47,967 nt of DNA from DATFAS01 sp035254305. GTDB taxonomy: Bacteria > Bacillota > Bacilli > Aneurinibacillales > RAOX-1. The position numbers were made by a program, and so were the translations under genes. Below, in pieces: positions 1 to 8,203 of this stretch. Positions within the stretch are counted from its first letter, which is position 1, and each line of letters starts with the position of its first letter. A model generated the notes under the pieces. It was not told the origin of the DNA, did no database searches, and saw only the letters and a program-made list of their open reading frames with translations. Location of the stretch: assembly GCA_035254305.1 (NCBI GenBank), contig DATFAS010000019.1, positions 1-47,967 of the forward strand. The letters are read 5' to 3'.

Positions 1-17
1 ATTTTTTGTAACTGGGC

Positions 18-300
18 TTTGAAGAGGACAAAAGGTATAGGAGATTTACTAACAGAGAGTCCGGGGGGCTGGAAACCGGATAGTAAAACTTGTAACTTCT
101 CACCTCTGAGCCGCCTTCTGAACTGGGCAACCTAGTAGGATAGGCCGTGTGACACGCGTTAAGTGTTATGGTGCTGACTACTTAGCACCTACTGAGGCTG
201 TTTTCGTGAGAAAACAGTGAATTTGGGTGGTACGCGGAACCTTTTCGCCCCAATGAATGCGCAGGATAGCGCAAGGGGTGAAAAGGCTTTCTTTTTATTT
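18..300 (+). promoter_or_regulatory. T-box leader (Leu specifier CTC) of the ilv-leu operon
   Basis: The leader carries the conserved T-box GGGTGGTACGCGG at 225-237, directly followed by an intrinsic terminator whose arms are CCTTTTCGCCCC (240-251) and GGGGTGAAAAGG (275-286), with a T-rich tail to about 300. The TGGT of the T-box can pair with an ACCA tRNA end. Stem I lies at about 20-110, with AGAGG and CCTCT as its basal arms. The specifier is read as CTC (99-101, Leu) because the following ACCTC aligns with ATC-ACCTC in the ilvA leader of this window; TTC overlaps it at 97-99, so the assignment is good but not certain. B. subtilis ilv-leu also uses a leucine T-box. The promoter is probably left of the window. 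Confidence 0.93.
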
Positions 301-355
301 TGCTTTGCATGCAATATTGTCAAAAAATTAAGATTATTGGTAAGGGGGAGAGCAA

Positions 356-2092
356 ATGAATAGAGATACAGCCTTGGTTGCTAGTCGACCAGAGGTGCCA
401 CCAATTACTCAAGGTGAAGTCATCACAGGATCGGATGCATTGTTAAGATGTTTATTGTTGGAAAATGTTGAGTATGTCTTCGGGTATCCAGGAGGCGCTG
501 TTCTTCCCATTTATGATTCCTTGTATGGAAGCCATTTAAAGCATATCTTAACTAGACATGAGCAAGGAGCCATCCATGCAGCAGACGGCTATGCAAGAGC
601 CTCAGGAAAGCCTGGGGTCGTGATTGCAACATCAGGACCAGGGGCTACTAATCTTGTCACCGGAATTGCAACAGCTCATATGGATTCTATTCCCCTGGTA
701 GTAATTACGGGAAATGTCTCTCAATCCTTGATTGGAACGGATGCCTTCCAGGAAGCAGATATCACGGGAATTACACTTCCTATAACGAAACATAACTTTT
801 TTGTCAGAGATGTAACAGAACTTCCGCGGATCGTTAAGGAAGCCTTCCATATTGCAACAACCGGTAGACCAGGACCTGTGCTCATTGATATACCAAAGGA
901 TGTAAACAATGCAACAGCTCCATTTTATTATCCGGAAACAGAAACGATTCGGGGATATAACCCAACCATAAAACCAAATAAAATGCAGGTGGAACGTTTA
1001 CTAAGCGCAATCTCTGAAGCAAAGCAACCCGTTATCATGGCAGGTGGAGGAGTTATTGCTTCAGGTGCGGAATCTGAATTGCTGGCATTTGCTGAGAAAA
1101 CACAGATACCAGTGATCTATACATTAATGGGGCTAGGTTCATTCCCAGGAACACATCCACTTGCAGTAGGTTGGCCTGGAATGCACGGTAATTTTGCTTC
1201 GAATCAAGCCATATTGAATTGCGATTTATTAATCGGGATCGGAAATCGTTTTGATGATCGCATCACTATGGGAAGAACAAAAGAGTTTGCTCCAAATGCA
1301 AAAATTATTCATATTGATGTTGATCCAGCAGAAATTGGGAAAAACATTAATACTTATATACCTTTGGTAGGAGACGTTAAACTAGTATTGGAAGAAGCAA
1401 TACCAAAAGCGCAAAAAGCCAATACACAGGAATGGGTTGCTCAGATACAAGAATGGAATCAACAATATCCGTTCTCCTATAAAAAAGGCGATAAACTTAA
1501 ACCCCAACATGTCATTCAAATGATTTATGAAGCAACCAATGGGGAAGCCATTATAACGACCGACGTTGGACAACATCAGATGTGGGCCGCCCAATTCTAT
1601 AAATTTAGAGAACCGCGTTCATTCATTTCTTCAGGTGGACTTGGAACCATGGGATTTGGATTTCCTGCAGCCATTGGTGCGCAGCTTGCCCATCCAGACA
1701 GGTTGGTTGTCTCCATTAATGGGGATGGAGGCTTCCAAATGAATCTACAGGAGCTGGCGATTGTTTCTGGACATAATATTCCAGTGAAAATTGCCATTAT
1801 GAATAACAAATGCCTTGGTATGGTTCGTCAGTGGCAAGAGCTTTTCTATGATAACCGTTATAGCCAGATCGACCTTACTCATAGCCCTGATTTTGTAAAA
1901 TTGGCGGAAGCCTATGGAGTCAAGGGATTGCGTGCAGAAACGGAAGACGAAGCAGAGAAGGTATGGCAGGAAGCAATGGCTCATCCTGGGCCTGTTGTGA
2001 TGGAATTTGTAATTGATTCTGGAGAAAATGTATATCCAATGGTTTCTGCTGGAAGCACGTTGGATCAGATGGTAATGGGAGATGAGGAGTAA
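356..2092 (+). CDS. ilvB: Acetolactate synthase, large catalytic subunit
   Basis: Condenses two pyruvates to 2-acetolactate, or pyruvate with 2-ketobutyrate to 2-aceto-2-hydroxybutyrate, the first common step of Val/Leu/Ile synthesis; uses thiamine diphosphate, FAD and Mg2+ in the cytoplasm. The 578 residues show the usual order: N-terminal ThDP-pyrimidine domain with the catalytic Glu in RHEQGAIHAADGYAR (about residue 70), a central FAD-binding domain, and a C-terminal ThDP-PP domain with GDGGFQMN...NN (about 465-492). The ATG is preceded by AAGGGGGAG at 342-350. It is first in the T-box controlled operon and its TAATG junction overlaps ilvH by one base, which implies translational coupling to the regulatory subunit. 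Length and motifs are normal. Confidence 0.98.
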   Translation: MNRDTALVASRPEVPPITQGEVITGSDALLRCLLLENVEYVFGYPGGAVLPIYDSLYGSHLKHILTRHEQGAIHAADGYARASGKPGVVIATSGPGATNLVTGIATAHMDSIPLVVITGNVSQSLIGTDAFQEADITGITLPITKHNFFVRDVTELPRIVKEAFHIATTGRPGPVLIDIPKDVNNATAPFYYPETETIRGYNPTIKPNKMQVERLLSAISEAKQPVIMAGGGVIASGAESELLAFAEKTQIPVIYTLMGLGSFPGTHPLAVGWPGMHGNFASNQAILNCDLLIGIGNRFDDRITMGRTKEFAPNAKIIHIDVDPAEIGKNINTYIPLVGDVKLVLEEAIPKAQKANTQEWVAQIQEWNQQYPFSYKKGDKLKPQHVIQMIYEATNGEAIITTDVGQHQMWAAQFYKFREPRSFISSGGLGTMGFGFPAAIGAQLAHPDRLVVSINGDGGFQMNLQELAIVSGHNIPVKIAIMNNKCLGMVRQWQELFYDNRYSQIDLTHSPDFVKLAEAYGVKGLRAETEDEAEKVWQEAMAHPGPVVMEFVIDSGENVYPMVSAGSTLDQMVMGDEE

Positions 2093-2586
2093 TGGAGAAA
2101 CATACCATTTCAGTATTAGTTAATGATGAACCGGGAGTATTGGCTCGTGTAGCGAATCTATTCGGTAGAAGAGGATTTAATATTGATAGCATTACGGTTG
2201 GAGCATCTGAAGAAAAAGGCCTTTCACGTATGATTATCGTGACTACTGGGGATGAAAAAACAACCGAGCAGGTGATGAAACAGCTCCACAAACTAATTGA
2301 TGTCATTAAGGTTCAATTACTTAGCCATGCTCCCATGGTTGCGAGAGAGATTATTCTTCTTAAGGTAGACGCAGGTCCAAGCACACGTTCTGAAATTTCA
2401 GGTATTGTAGAACCATTCAGGGCATCTATAGTAGACGTTGGACCGCAATCGATGATTGTCCAAGCGACAGGAGATTCCGAGAAAATTGATGCCTTGACTG
2501 AACTGCTACGCCCTTATGGCATTCGTGAACTGTCTAGAACAGGAATTACGGCAATGTCACGCGGAGTTGTTGCTGCCAAAGTATAG
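2092..2586 (+). CDS. ilvH: Acetolactate synthase, small regulatory subunit
   Basis: Regulatory partner of IlvB; in this family it raises activity and confers valine feedback inhibition. The 164 residues begin with an ACT domain (ISVLVNDEPGVLARVANLFGRRGF, read as ISVLVNDEPGVL then ARVANLF; residues 6-30) with the GVL-containing loop used to bind effector amino acids, followed by the conserved C-terminal small-subunit domain (about 83-160). The start codon shares its A with the last base of the ilvB stop codon. No separate SD is needed if coupled, although GATGAGGAG lies just upstream. Also named ilvN in some genomes. Nothing unusual. Confidence 0.97.
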   Translation: MEKHTISVLVNDEPGVLARVANLFGRRGFNIDSITVGASEEKGLSRMIIVTTGDEKTTEQVMKQLHKLIDVIKVQLLSHAPMVAREIILLKVDAGPSTRSEISGIVEPFRASIVDVGPQSMIVQATGDSEKIDALTELLRPYGIRELSRTGITAMSRGVVAAKV

Positions 2587-2649
2587 ATCTATTCTTGACT
2601 TGAGGCACTTAAAATTTTTAAAACACACATACTAGGAGGAGAATTAACA

Positions 2650-3639
2650 ATGGTAACAATGTACTATGAAAAAGATGTAAATCGTGCAGTATTAGAAGGA
2701 AAGACAATTGCAGTAATCGGGTATGGAAGTCAAGGTCACTCCCAAGCTCAAAACTTAAGAGACAGTGGATTTAATGTTATCATTGGTTTGCGTCAAGGCG
2801 GTTCTTGGAAGCAAGCTGAACAAGATGGCTTTGAAGTGTATAGTGTTGCAGATGCAGCAGCTCGTGCAGATTTAATTCAAATCCTTTTACCTGATGAAAA
2901 ACAAGCAAGTGTTTATAAGGAAGAAATTGAACCAAACTTGAAGAAAGGTGCAGCTCTTTTCTTCTCTCATGGATTCAATATCCATTTTGCTCAAATTCAG
3001 CCTCCAGCAGATGTTGACGTTGTTATGGTAGCGCCAAAAGGACCAGGACATCTAGTTCGTCGTGTATATGTTGAGGGATTCGGAGTTCCTGCACTTATCG
3101 CTGTTGAACAGGATGCAACTGGAAAAGCTCGTGAAATCGGTCTTGCTTATGCTAGCGGAATCGGAGCTACTCGTGCAGGTGTAATCGAAACTACTTTCCG
3201 CGAAGAAACAGAAACTGACTTATTCGGTGAGCAGGCTGTTCTATGCGGCGGTACTTCTGAATTGGTTAAAGCAGGTTTTGAAACACTTGTTGAAGCTGGA
3301 TATAAGCCTGAAATTGCTTACTTCGAATGCTTACATGAATTAAAATTGATCGTGGATCTAATGTACGAAGGCGGACTTGAACGCATGAGATATTCTATCA
3401 GCGACACTGCTGAATTTGGAGATTACAATACTGGTAAGCGTATTGTTAACGAAAATACAAAGGCTGAAATGAAAAAGGTACTAACAGAAATTCAGAACGG
3501 AACTTTCGCTAAGAACTGGATTCTAGAAAACCAATCAAATCGTGCTGCATTTAGTGCTCGTCGTCGAATTGAAAAAGAACATCAACTTGAAACAGTTGGT
3601 AAGCAATTAAGAGAAATGATGGCTTGGATTAAGAAGTAA
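2650..3639 (+). CDS. ilvC: Ketol-acid reductoisomerase (class I)
   Basis: Converts 2-acetolactate to 2,3-dihydroxyisovalerate (and the isoleucine analogue) with NADPH and Mg2+. The N-terminal Rossmann fold carries GYGSQGHSQAQN (about residues 24-35) and a loop GLRQGGSWKQ that contains the Arg and Ser usually associated with NADP(H) use. The C-terminal knotted helical domain holds the metal-binding acidic residues in ETETDLFGEQ (about 186-195) and YECLHELK-type sequence. At 329 residues it is a standard class I enzyme. The SD is AGGAGGAG at 2634-2642. It follows ilvH after 63 bases in the same operon. Codon use looks more biased toward CGT/GGA/ACT than in neighbours, consistent with high expression. 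Confidence 0.98.
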   Translation: MVTMYYEKDVNRAVLEGKTIAVIGYGSQGHSQAQNLRDSGFNVIIGLRQGGSWKQAEQDGFEVYSVADAAARADLIQILLPDEKQASVYKEEIEPNLKKGAALFFSHGFNIHFAQIQPPADVDVVMVAPKGPGHLVRRVYVEGFGVPALIAVEQDATGKAREIGLAYASGIGATRAGVIETTFREETETDLFGEQAVLCGGTSELVKAGFETLVEAGYKPEIAYFECLHELKLIVDLMYEGGLERMRYSISDTAEFGDYNTGKRIVNENTKAEMKKVLTEIQNGTFAKNWILENQSNRAAFSARRRIEKEHQLETVGKQLREMMAWIKK

Positions 3640-3662
3640 GAAACATCTAATTGGAGGTTTTG

Positions 3663-3691
3663 AAGAGGTGCCGGATCCTAAGGGACCTCTT
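3663..3691 (+). other. Stem-loop in the ilvC-leuB spacer
   Basis: AAGAGGT (3663-3669) pairs with ACCTCTT (3685-3691), with two further inner C-G pairs after one mismatch. It is not followed by a T run, so it is not a terminator. It sits between ilvC and the real leuB start. In B. subtilis the ilv-leu transcript is processed around ilvC and stem-loops stabilise the fragments; a similar role here is inference. Confidence 0.5.
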
Positions 3692-3725
3692 CGAGCATCG
3701 ATATAGAGGGGAAGAGATATCTAGG

Positions 3726-4802
3726 ATGAAGCAATTTAATATAGCAGTATTACCAGGAGACGGAATCGGACCAGAGGTCGTTGGGCAGGCCATTAAGGTT
3801 CTTGCTGTCATTGAAGAACAGGAACAAGTGAAATTTAATTATCAATATGGTCGTATTGGTGGTTGTGCGATCGATGAAGATGGAACTCCACTTCCAGAAG
3901 AAACAATTAAGATTACCAAAGAAGCTGACGCAGTACTTTTAGGAGCAGTAGGTGGACCTAAGTGGGATAATAATCCAGGCCATCTTCGCCCAGAAACAGG
4001 CCTTCTAGGAATTCGTAAGGCTTTAGGACTTTATGCGAATTTGCGCCCAGCTAAAATGTATGATTCCATGGTTGGGATCTCTTCTCTTAAAGAAGAAGTA
4101 GTATCTGGCGTGGATTTGATGGTTGTACGTGAATTAACCGGCGGAATATATTTCGGTGAGAAGAAACGCTACACAGAAAACAATCAGGAAGTTGCTGTTG
4201 ATACGTTAGTATATCAGGAATATGAAATTGAACGCATTGTAAGAACAGCCTTCGAGATTGCTAGAAAGCGTAAAAAACAATTAGTCTCCGTTGATAAAGC
4301 GAATGTGCTTGAAAGCTCTAGACTATGGAGAAGCGTCGTTGAACGTATTGCGAAAGACTATCCAGATGTTGAGTGTACACATCAGCTTGTTGACTCTTGT
4401 GCTATGCAGCTAGTTCGTGCACCCAAGCAATTTGATGTACTCGTTACGGAAAATATGTTTGGTGATATTTTAAGTGATGAAGCTTCTATGTTGATGGGCT
4501 CTATAGGGATGCTAGCATCTGCAAGCTTAAGCGATGGTAATCTTGGACTATATGAGCCTGTACACGGTTCTGCTCCTGACATCGCAGGAAAAGGATTGGC
4601 TAACCCAGCAGCTACCATTCTATCTACTGCTCTTATGCTTCGTTATTCTTTAGGACTTGATGCTGCTGCCGAACGAATTGAAAAGGCTGTAGAGACCGTA
4701 TTGAATCAAGGTGCCCGTACAGCGGATATTGCAGAGAATAGAGATCAAGCACTAAGTACAGAGCAAATGACAGAAAAAATTATTGCAGCGTTAAAAGCAT
4801 AG
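3726..4802 (+). CDS. leuB: 3-isopropylmalate dehydrogenase
   Basis: Oxidatively decarboxylates 3-isopropylmalate to 2-oxoisocaproate with NAD+, the third step of leucine synthesis. The ATG at 3726 is chosen because the family N-terminus starts here (MKQFNIAVLPGDGIGPEV) and GAGGGGAAG lies upstream; the frame stays open back to a TTG at 3651, but that extension crosses a hairpin and has no family counterpart. 358 residues. Visible are the substrate-binding Arg-rich segment around GLYANLRPAK, the catalytic Tyr/Lys region (GGIYFG, VDKANVL) and the metal-binding DSCAMQLV...NMFGDILSDEAS segment. leuA, leuC and leuD, which surround leuB in B. subtilis, are not adjacent. Last gene of the operon. Confidence 0.97.
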   Translation: MKQFNIAVLPGDGIGPEVVGQAIKVLAVIEEQEQVKFNYQYGRIGGCAIDEDGTPLPEETIKITKEADAVLLGAVGGPKWDNNPGHLRPETGLLGIRKALGLYANLRPAKMYDSMVGISSLKEEVVSGVDLMVVRELTGGIYFGEKKRYTENNQEVAVDTLVYQEYEIERIVRTAFEIARKRKKQLVSVDKANVLESSRLWRSVVERIAKDYPDVECTHQLVDSCAMQLVRAPKQFDVLVTENMFGDILSDEASMLMGSIGMLASASLSDGNLGLYEPVHGSAPDIAGKGLANPAATILSTALMLRYSLGLDAAAERIEKAVETVLNQGARTADIAENRDQALSTEQMTEKIIAALKA

Positions 4803-4814
4803 TCGAAGAAAGAG

Positions 4815-4847
4815 ATCCTATATCTGTAAGAGATATGGGATTTTTCT
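4815..4847 (+). terminator. Intrinsic terminator of the ilv-leu operon
   Basis: An 11-bp stem (4815-4825 with 4831-4841) with loop GTAAG is followed by TTTTTCTTT. It starts 12 bases after the leuB stop codon. Confidence 0.9.
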
Positions 4848-4989
4848 TTGCATTATTCTAACGGCCTACCTTACCATACGTCTGAATCTATACAAAGTCG
4901 CAAATACTAAAGAGGAATATTTTTCCTGAAAACTGTTAATTTTAAATAGTTGACAGATTGCAATTGGTTATTAGAAAGGATGTATCCCC

Positions 4990-6747
4990 ATGAAGACAGT
5001 GATTGCTACACTCAATTCAAAATATATCCACACATCACTCGCACTCAGATATTTAAAAGCATATTGTGGTAGGGATTTTGATATAGATATGCTGGAATTC
5101 ACGATTAAAGATACGCCCATGAATATAGTTACGGATATCATTCTTTGTAAGCCTGATGTAGTTGGTTTCTCTTGTTACATATGGAATATTGAAGAGACCA
5201 TAGTAGTCATTGATATGCTGAAGAAGATTAATCCAAACTTAAAAATTGTATTAGGTGGACCAGAGGTCACGTATGATGTCAATGAATGGATGGAACGCCT
5301 CACAGCTGTAGATTTTATTGTAATGGGCGAAGGAGAGGAAACCTTTCATCACTTATTACAAGAGATTAATGGAGAGGAAAACTATCATTTAGTTTTTGGC
5401 ATTGTTTACCGTAAAGAAGGAAAGACCATTATTAACCCACCTAGGACCAAAATCAATCTCGATGATATTCCATCCCCTTATCAAGGGTTTCCGGATTTAG
5501 AAGAACTAAGGAATAGAGTGGTTTATTTTGAAACCTCTCGAGGATGTCCATTCTCATGCAGCTTTTGTTTATCTTCCATCGAAGTAGGAGTTCGTTATTT
5601 TGATTTGGGGAGAACGAAACAGGAACTTAAATACCTCATTGAACATGGAGTGAAGCTTGTAAAGTTTGTTGATCGAACCTTCAATATTAAGAGAGATTAT
5701 GCCATGGAGGTCTTTGATTTTTTGATCCATAATCATAAGGGAACGGTATTTCAATTCGAAATTACAGCAGATATTATGCGTCCTGAAGTCATGGATTATT
5801 TAGTTTCAAATGCTCCGCCTGGATTATTCCGATTTGAAATTGGTGTTCAATCTACTCGTGATGAAACAAACCTACTAGTCAATCGTAAGCAAAATTTTGA
5901 GAAGCTAAGTCACACAGTAAATATCATTAAAGCTGCTAAAAATATTGATCAGCATCTAGATCTGATCGCGGGGTTACCTGAAGAGGATTATGCCTCTTTT
6001 CGTAATACCTTCAATGATGTATTTACCTTGCGTCCGGAGGAGTTACAGCTAGGTTTTCTAAAAATGCTTAGGGGGACCGGTATCCGTCTGAATGCACAGA
6101 AATATGGCTATGTATGGATGGAACATTCCCCTTATGAGATTCTTGGGAATGATATTTTACCTTTTACAGACATCATTCGTATTAAACGTGTTGAGGACGT
6201 CTTGGAGAAATATTGGAATGCACATAAGATGGATCATGCCGTTGAACTTTTAGTTTCACGCGTATTTGAATCGCCTTTTGATTTCTTTCAAGAATTTGGT
6301 GATTATTGGGAGGGGAAGGGCTGGCAACGGATTGGCCATCAACTAGAAGATCTTTTTCTGCGTCTCTATGAATTTTTGCAACAGTGTAGAATTCCTTATT
6401 TAAAGATAGTCGAAGGATTAATGAAACTTGATTATTATCTAACTCAGAAGAATAAACCACGTAAAACTTGGTGGAATTTCGATATGGAGAAGCAGGACCA
6501 GCAACGGTACATGCGCCTCATTGCAGAAAAACCTGAACGATTTGGTGCGGAGTTTGTAAATTTTGCGTTAACGGAAAAGGAACTTCATAAACACTCCGTT
6601 CTTGAGATTCTTCCTTTTGATTTGAATCTATTTCTTAAACAGGGTCAGATCAGTGAAGCTGCATCGTTGCTCATTGTATATTATGGGGTAGGGAGAGGTC
6701 CAGCATTCTTCTCTGGGAACTTAAATCCGCCCGAGCTAATGAAATAA
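4990..6747 (+). CDS. B12-binding domain radical SAM protein with DUF4080
   Basis: Cobalamin-dependent radical SAM enzyme of unknown substrate; members of this class often methylate or rearrange unactivated carbons. Residues 1-135 form a B12-binding Rossmann-like domain (VVGFSCYIWN, LGGPEVT). The radical SAM core at about 170-380 has the [4Fe-4S] cysteines in CPFSCSFC (C-x3-C-x2-C). Residues about 400-580 match the DUF4080 C-terminal region found with this architecture. 585 residues, ATG preceded by AAAGGATG. It stands alone between two operons; a TTGACA at 4950-4955 may be its -35 box but no good -10 is visible. Common in Bacillales, role unassigned. Confidence 0.88.
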   Translation: MKTVIATLNSKYIHTSLALRYLKAYCGRDFDIDMLEFTIKDTPMNIVTDIILCKPDVVGFSCYIWNIEETIVVIDMLKKINPNLKIVLGGPEVTYDVNEWMERLTAVDFIVMGEGEETFHHLLQEINGEENYHLVFGIVYRKEGKTIINPPRTKINLDDIPSPYQGFPDLEELRNRVVYFETSRGCPFSCSFCLSSIEVGVRYFDLGRTKQELKYLIEHGVKLVKFVDRTFNIKRDYAMEVFDFLIHNHKGTVFQFEITADIMRPEVMDYLVSNAPPGLFRFEIGVQSTRDETNLLVNRKQNFEKLSHTVNIIKAAKNIDQHLDLIAGLPEEDYASFRNTFNDVFTLRPEELQLGFLKMLRGTGIRLNAQKYGYVWMEHSPYEILGNDILPFTDIIRIKRVEDVLEKYWNAHKMDHAVELLVSRVFESPFDFFQEFGDYWEGKGWQRIGHQLEDLFLRLYEFLQQCRIPYLKIVEGLMKLDYYLTQKNKPRKTWWNFDMEKQDQQRYMRLIAEKPERFGAEFVNFALTEKELHKHSVLEILPFDLNLFLKQGQISEAASLLIVYYGVGRGPAFFSGNLNPPELMK

Positions 6748-6826
6748 TAGGTGCAGAATGTGCATTCCATAAATCGGTAAGATATAATATGGAATAAGAA
6801 ACGAATGGATCTTAAGGAGGGATATA

Positions 6827-7906
6827 ATGGATAACCAATTGCTGGAGATGTTTAAAGAATTGACAGAAACAGCAGGCGCACCTGGGCATGAAGGGCCCGT
6901 ACGGGAGGTCATGCGCAAATACATAGCACCTTATGCAGACGAGGTATATACTGATAACCTCGGAAGTCTCATTGCTAAGAAAAAAGGGACAAGTGAATCA
7001 CCAAAGATTATGGTGGCAGGGCATTTGGACGAGGTAGCTTTCATGGTTACCATGATCACAGACAAGGGCTTTCTGCGATTCCAACCACTTGGTGGTTGGT
7101 GGGAACAGGTAATGCTAGCTCAACGTGTAACCGTGTTGACACGGAAGGGGCCTATTGAAGGGGTTATTGGTTCCACTCCTCCACATATTCTCTCACCAGA
7201 GGCGAGAAAAAAGCCTGTCGATAAGAAGAATATGTTTATTGATGTAGGAGCAATAAGTAAAGAACAGGCTGAGGAATTCGGTATTAGACCAGGTGATACG
7301 GTTGTTCCAATTTGTCCATTTACAGTTATGAAGAATCCAGATTTATTGATGGCTAAAGCATGGGATAATCGGATCGGATGTGCCATTGCTATTGAGGTTC
7401 TCAAGCAATTAAAAGACGAGAATCATCCGAATACGATTTTTGGTGTAGGGACTGTTCAGGAAGAAGTGGGGCTACGAGGTGCGCAAACTTCAGTTAACGC
7501 TGTTGGCCCAGATATTGCTTTTGCGGTTGATGTTGGTATTGCAGGGGATACCCCAGGAATAAAGAAGGAAGATGCGCAGTCTAAGCTTGGAGGAGGACCA
7601 CAACTACTATTGTATGATGCCTCTATGGTTCCTCATAGAGGGCTTAGAGACTTTGTTGTTGGAGTAGCTGAGGAGATAAATATTCCTTACCAATTCGATA
7701 CTGTTGCAGGTGGAGGAACAGATGCTGGTCGTATGCATCTTCATCACAAAGGGGTTCCTTCCCTAGTCGTTAGTATTGCCACTCGCTATATTCATTCTCA
7801 TGCAGCAATCCTTCATAAGGATGACTTTCTAAATGCGGTAAAGCTTTTGGTTGAAGTCATTAAGCGATTAGATCAGAAGAAACTAGAAGAAATTCGAAGT
7901 GTTTAA
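6827..7906 (+). CDS. M42 family metallopeptidase (glutamyl aminopeptidase / FrvX-YsdC type)
   Basis: Cytoplasmic binuclear-metal aminopeptidase of the M42 family, whose members assemble into large tetrahedral particles and trim peptides. Metal and catalytic residues are all present: GHLDE (His66, Asp68), AWDNR (bridging Asp, about 184), QEEVGLRG (catalytic Glu pair, about 214), VDVGIAGD (Asp, about 238) and the late RYIHSH (His, about 322). 359 residues, normal length. SD AAGGAGGG at 6814-6821. A TATAAT at 6783-6788 may be its -10, lying between inverted ATTCCAT/ATGGAAT heptamers. The natural substrate cannot be told; endoglucanase annotations of this family are historical. Confidence 0.92.
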   Translation: MDNQLLEMFKELTETAGAPGHEGPVREVMRKYIAPYADEVYTDNLGSLIAKKKGTSESPKIMVAGHLDEVAFMVTMITDKGFLRFQPLGGWWEQVMLAQRVTVLTRKGPIEGVIGSTPPHILSPEARKKPVDKKNMFIDVGAISKEQAEEFGIRPGDTVVPICPFTVMKNPDLLMAKAWDNRIGCAIAIEVLKQLKDENHPNTIFGVGTVQEEVGLRGAQTSVNAVGPDIAFAVDVGIAGDTPGIKKEDAQSKLGGGPQLLLYDASMVPHRGLRDFVVGVAEEINIPYQFDTVAGGGTDAGRMHLHHKGVPSLVVSIATRYIHSHAAILHKDDFLNAVKLLVEVIKRLDQKKLEEIRSV

Positions 7907-7938
7907 TGATGCTAGGCTACTAAAATGGTAGGGCCTCT

Positions 7939-8076
7939 GAAATAAGGACCCGCCAGGCCTCTATCTCGAAAAATGGATAGATAAAATTGAAAATAGAGGC
8001 CTCAGAGACTCTTATTTCGCTTTCAGACCCGAAAATCAGGGGGGGTTATCGAAATGAGGAACTGACAGGCCTCTAT
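7939..8076. repeat. Three copies of a 26-bp repeat, two direct and one inverted
   Basis: The unit is GAAATRAG, eight variable bases, then AGGCCTCTAT. Copies are at 7939-7964 (+), 7993-8018 (-) and 8051-8076 (+). The first two make an 80-bp interrupted palindrome with perfect 8-bp and 10-bp arms separated by equal 8-base mismatches. Copies 1 and 3 remain similar for about 24 more bases. The stretch 7907-8203 has no gene that I can support; the remainder (8101-8203) shows nothing recognisable. Confidence 0.85.
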
Positions 8077-8203
8077 TTTTAAAAATAGACGGGTAAAATC
8101 CAGCATAACGTCCTAAAAGAACCTTATGTTCATGTTAGATCGTTAGATCCTATCTATTAGAACGCTGTATCAGGGTACGGAATATCCACAAAGGTCCACC
8201 TGT

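Noticed and set aside
3651..3725. 25-codon N-terminal extension of leuB
   Set aside because: TTG start without proper SD placement, crosses a stem-loop, and LeuB proteins start at the downstream ATG.
7907..8203. CRISPR array, because of repeated units
   Set aside because: Only three units, in mixed orientation, with unequal gaps and no cas genes.
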